Shown: positions 4,822 through 6,598 of the stretch, piece by piece
Numbering within the stretch: position 1 is the stretch's first letter
Layout: each line of letters starts with the position of its first letter
Assembly: GCA_023412845.1 (NCBI GenBank)
Contig: JAEZRH010000047.1
Location: forward strand, 1 to 6,598
DNA: 6,598 nucleotides
Source: Bacillota bacterium
GTDB taxonomy: Bacteria; Bacillota; Clostridia; Oscillospirales; Acutalibacteraceae
Reading direction: 5' to 3'
Made by a program: the position numbers and the translations under genes
Notes under the pieces: model-generated
Told to the model about the DNA's origin: nothing
The model's database searches: none
The model's input: the letters and a program-made list of their open reading frames with translations, nothing else

Positions 4822-5319
4822 TCATTCGGTGTAGTCCGGAAGGATCCGGTAGGCTTCGAGCAGTCTTTCGTATGTATAGTGCCTGCAGTTCGCCGGGCTT
4901 GTCGAGGGCAGCGGCAGGGCGTCGAGACCCGTGTCTTTCCTGCAGAAGCGGCGATAAAGCGCGGCGGATTTTGTACCCGTTGTAAAAACCGTGCCGATTT
5001 TTGTACTTTGTAATAAGCCGGCGATATTGTTCGGAACGGGATCGCGGATGCTGCCGTCGTCCGCGCCGTCGATTCGGCAGCTTTTCAGCACGTCCCACAG
5101 CGCGATGCGGTGGGCGAGCACGAGCGCCGTCTTTCCCTCGTTGGTCCGCGGCAGGGGCTCGCGGTAAAGCTCCGAGAGGATGCGCCAGAACCGGTTCTGC
5201 GGGTGGGAATAGTAGAAACCGATCTCCCTGGATTTCGGGGACGGCATCGTGCCGAGGATTAAAACGCGGGAATTTTCGTCGAACACCGGGCCTAACGGAT
5301 GGACGACCGTTTCCGTCAC
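4822..5319 (-). CDS. Hypoxanthine/uracil-DNA glycosylase (DNA-deoxyinosine glycosylase, UDG superfamily)
   Basis: The 165-aa product fits the short UDG-superfamily glycosylases that excise deaminated bases, especially hypoxanthine from deoxyinosine (family 6 type), starting base excision repair. Visible motifs are the N-terminal ILGTMPSPKS (residues 21-30), YYSHPQNRFW (36-45; its Asn42 is the likely catalytic position by family analogy), LWDVLKSC (74-81) and the C-terminal LPLPSTSPAN (135-144). The length is normal for the family. The start is taken as GTG at 5319 because AAGGAGGAG lies five bases upstream and the reading frame before it runs through the cca gene; an in-frame ATG at 5382 would add 21 residues without family support. 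GTG and the TGA of the CCA enzyme share the four bases GTGA (5319-5316), indicating translational coupling. Confidence 0.88.
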   Translation of the reverse strand: MTETVVHPLGPVFDENSRVLILGTMPSPKSREIGFYYSHPQNRFWRILSELYREPLPRTNEGKTALVLAHRIALWDVLKSCRIDGADDGSIRDPVPNNIAGLLQSTKIGTVFTTGTKSAALYRRFCRKDTGLDALPLPSTSPANCRHYTYERLLEAYRILPDYTE

Positions 5320-6598
5320 GTCTTCTCCTCCTTCCGCAGATTTTTTGCGTATTGCAGGAGCGCCGCGCGCGAATTGGTGCACCGTCCTGCGATCACGGCG
5401 GCGAGGAGAGCCCGGAGAGTTTCTCCGATCTCAGGACCCTTTTCGATCCCGATCGCCAGCAGGTCGTTCCCTCCCACGGCGAGGCCGCCGAGCGAGAAGC
5501 ACTCTTTCTGGCTCAAAATGTTCTCCAGTTCCTTTTCGCAGCTTTCCAGGGTTTTGAGCCGCCGCAGGTCTTCCGGGGCCTTGGCCTTCACGTCCGCGGC
5601 CGCGACCTTGAGCAGCATCCGGAGCTGATATTCGCCGAGACGGTTCAGGCGGGTCCGCATGACTTTCGGCTCCGGCGACATCGGCAGGTCGTGGGACCGG
5701 ACGAGCGCCTCGACCGCCGTGCCGGTCTTTTTGTCGTACCGCAGGCGCGTCAGGATCGCTTTTGCGAGGTCTGCGCTTTTTGAGACATGTCCGTAAAAAT
5801 GCCCCACGCCCGCTTCGTCCTGCGAAAAGCACGCCGGCTTCCCGATGTCGTGCAGCAGCATGGTCAGGCGCAGGACCGGCTGCGGCTCCGCGGCGTCGAC
5901 GCAGTGCAGCGTGTGTTCCCACACGTCGTAAATATGGTGCGGGTTGTGCTGCATGAAATCGAAGCAGGGCGCAAGCTCCGGGATGAACTGCGCTATAACC
6001 TCGCGGAACCGCCGCAGGACCTTCCCGGCGTCCCGGCCGCAAAGCAGCTTGGTGAATTCAGCCTGGATCCGTTCGCGCGCGATGCGGTCGAGGAGCGCGC
6101 GGTTCCGCACAAGGCTTTCGGCGGTCTGCGCCTCCACGGAAAAACCGAGAACGGAAGAAAAGCGCAGCGCCCGAAGGATGCGCAGGCCGTCTTCCTGAAA
6201 ACGGCGGTCCGGGTCGCCCACGCAGCGGATGCGTTTCATGGCGAGGTCCTCCATTCCGCCGAAATGATCGACGACGCCGGCCGCAGGACTGTAGGCGAGG
6301 GCATTGATGGTGAAATCCCTGCGGGACAGGTCCTCCGTCAGGCTCGCCGTGAAGGAGACGCTGTCGGGATGACGCCCGTCAGAATAGTCCCCATCCACGC
6401 GGTAGGTCGTGACCTCGACCGGCATCCCGGAAGAAAGCACCGTGACCGTGCCGTGCCGAAGGCCCGTCCCGATCACGCGGAAGCCTGAGAGGGCGCGCTC
6501 GGTCTCCTCCGGCCGGGCGGAAGTCGCCGCGTCCCAGTCGCCGGGGGGACGCCCCAGCAGGCTGTCGCGCACACACCCCCCCACAAGGTACGCCTCAA
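5316..6598 (-). CDS. cca: CCA-adding enzyme (tRNA nucleotidyltransferase), 5' end beyond window
   Basis: This class II nucleotidyltransferase adds or repairs the 3' CCA end of tRNAs. The frame is open to the right edge and reads E-A-Y-L-V-G-G-C-V-R-D. The GTG at 6584 is therefore an internal Val of the conserved GGxVRD motif, not the start; probably one to two dozen residues are missing. Counting that Val as residue 1, the catalytic Asp pair is DWD (16-18). SRRDFTINALAY (87-98) and the nucleotide-recognition motif EDGLRILRALRF (131-142) follow. An HD-type domain comes next, with LLHDIGK (His245-Asp246) and a downstream EALVRSHDLP. The visible part is 422 residues from that Val, close to full length. 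It is the first visible gene of a minus-strand cluster and overlaps the glycosylase start by four bases. Both tRNAs in this window encode CCA already, so for them the enzyme would act in repair. Confidence 0.95.
   Translation of the reverse strand, partial: EAYLVGGCVRDSLLGRPPGDWDAATSARPEETERALSGFRVIGTGLRHGTVTVLSSGMPVEVTTYRVDGDYSDGRHPDSVSFTASLTEDLSRRDFTINALAYSPAAGVVDHFGGMEDLAMKRIRCVGDPDRRFQEDGLRILRALRFSSVLGFSVEAQTAESLVRNRALLDRIARERIQAEFTKLLCGRDAGKVLRRFREVIAQFIPELAPCFDFMQHNPHHIYDVWEHTLHCVDAAEPQPVLRLTMLLHDIGKPACFSQDEAGVGHFYGHVSKSADLAKAILTRLRYDKKTGTAVEALVRSHDLPMSPEPKVMRTRLNRLGEYQLRMLLKVAAADVKAKAPEDLRRLKTLESCEKELENILSQKECFSLGGLAVGGNDLLAIGIEKGPEIGETLRALLAAVIAGRCTNSRAALLQYAKNLRKEEKT
5325..5333 (-). 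promoter_or_regulatory. Ribosome binding site that sets the DNA glycosylase start
   Basis: The minus strand reads AAGGAGGAG at 5333-5325, five bases before GTG at 5319-5317. It lies inside the last codons of the CCA enzyme. Its strength and spacing favour this GTG over the upstream in-frame ATG at 5382. Confidence 0.8.

Noticed and set aside
3966..4985. 339-codon plus-strand ORF across the glycosidase and glycosylase genes
   Set aside because: It is antisense to two well-supported enzymes with intact catalytic motifs. Its product is a low-complexity Ala/Val/Pro/Glu mix with no recognisable domain, typical of a GC-rich shadow frame.
5001..6488. Long plus-strand ORFs (5001-5783 and 5787-6488) opposite cca and the glycosylase
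   Set aside because: They are antisense shadows of conserved genes, with Arg-rich composition and no family signature.

Overview
The window looks like chromosomal DNA of a spore-forming Clostridia (Firmicutes), plausibly a moderately GC-rich member near the Oscillospiraceae. The main evidence is an adjacent spoIIGA-sigE pair, Firmicute-type Shine-Dalgarno sequences and sigma-A promoters, and tRNA genes with encoded CCA. The family assignment is inference; no rRNA or other phylogenetic marker is present.

Layout. (1) Positions 1-1250 are a lower-GC stretch with everything on the minus strand: the N-terminus of a tiny membrane protein running off the left edge, a 48-codon proline-rich ORF, and a 187-aa protein built of three approximately 55-residue repeats, each opening with a Glu-His pair, followed by a good terminator. 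(2) Positions 1366-1621 hold a compact minus-strand tRNA unit: a perfect consensus sigma-A promoter, tRNA-Asp(GTC), tRNA-Thr(GGT) and a hairpin/T-tract terminator. (3) Positions 1833-3501, plus strand, are the spoIIG operon. A promoter with an unusually long 21-bp spacer and a Spo0A-box-like -35 drives spoIIGA (the pro-sigma-E protease) and sigE (the mother-cell sporulation sigma factor). sigE is broken by what appears to be a single missing G after position 3220, in the linker between sigma regions 2 and 4. (4) Positions 3498-6598, minus strand, are a tightly packed cluster transcribed toward sigE: a CCA-adding enzyme (5' end beyond the window), a family-6-like hypoxanthine/uracil-DNA glycosylase overlapping it by GTGA, and a cytoplasmic GH13 alpha-amylase-type glycosidase whose stop codon overlaps the sigE stop.

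How the parts relate. SpoIIGA normally sits in the septal membrane and cleaves the N-terminal pro-sequence of pro-sigma-E; spoIIGA here is intact and the pro-sequence and cleavage-site region of sigE are conserved. As written, however, full-length sigma-E cannot be made, which predicts either a sporulation-defective strain or a sequence error. The minus-strand cluster mixes tRNA maturation, DNA repair and alpha-glucan hydrolysis, apparently housekeeping genes sharing a transcript.

I do not see a CRISPR array, IS element, prophage or defence system. The items most worth a second look are the sigE lesion, the repeat protein, the proline-rich mini-protein and the Spo0A-type promoter. Gene-free stretches at 106-382 and 1622-1832 hold only a candidate promoter and hairpins (the first) or nothing I can identify (the second).
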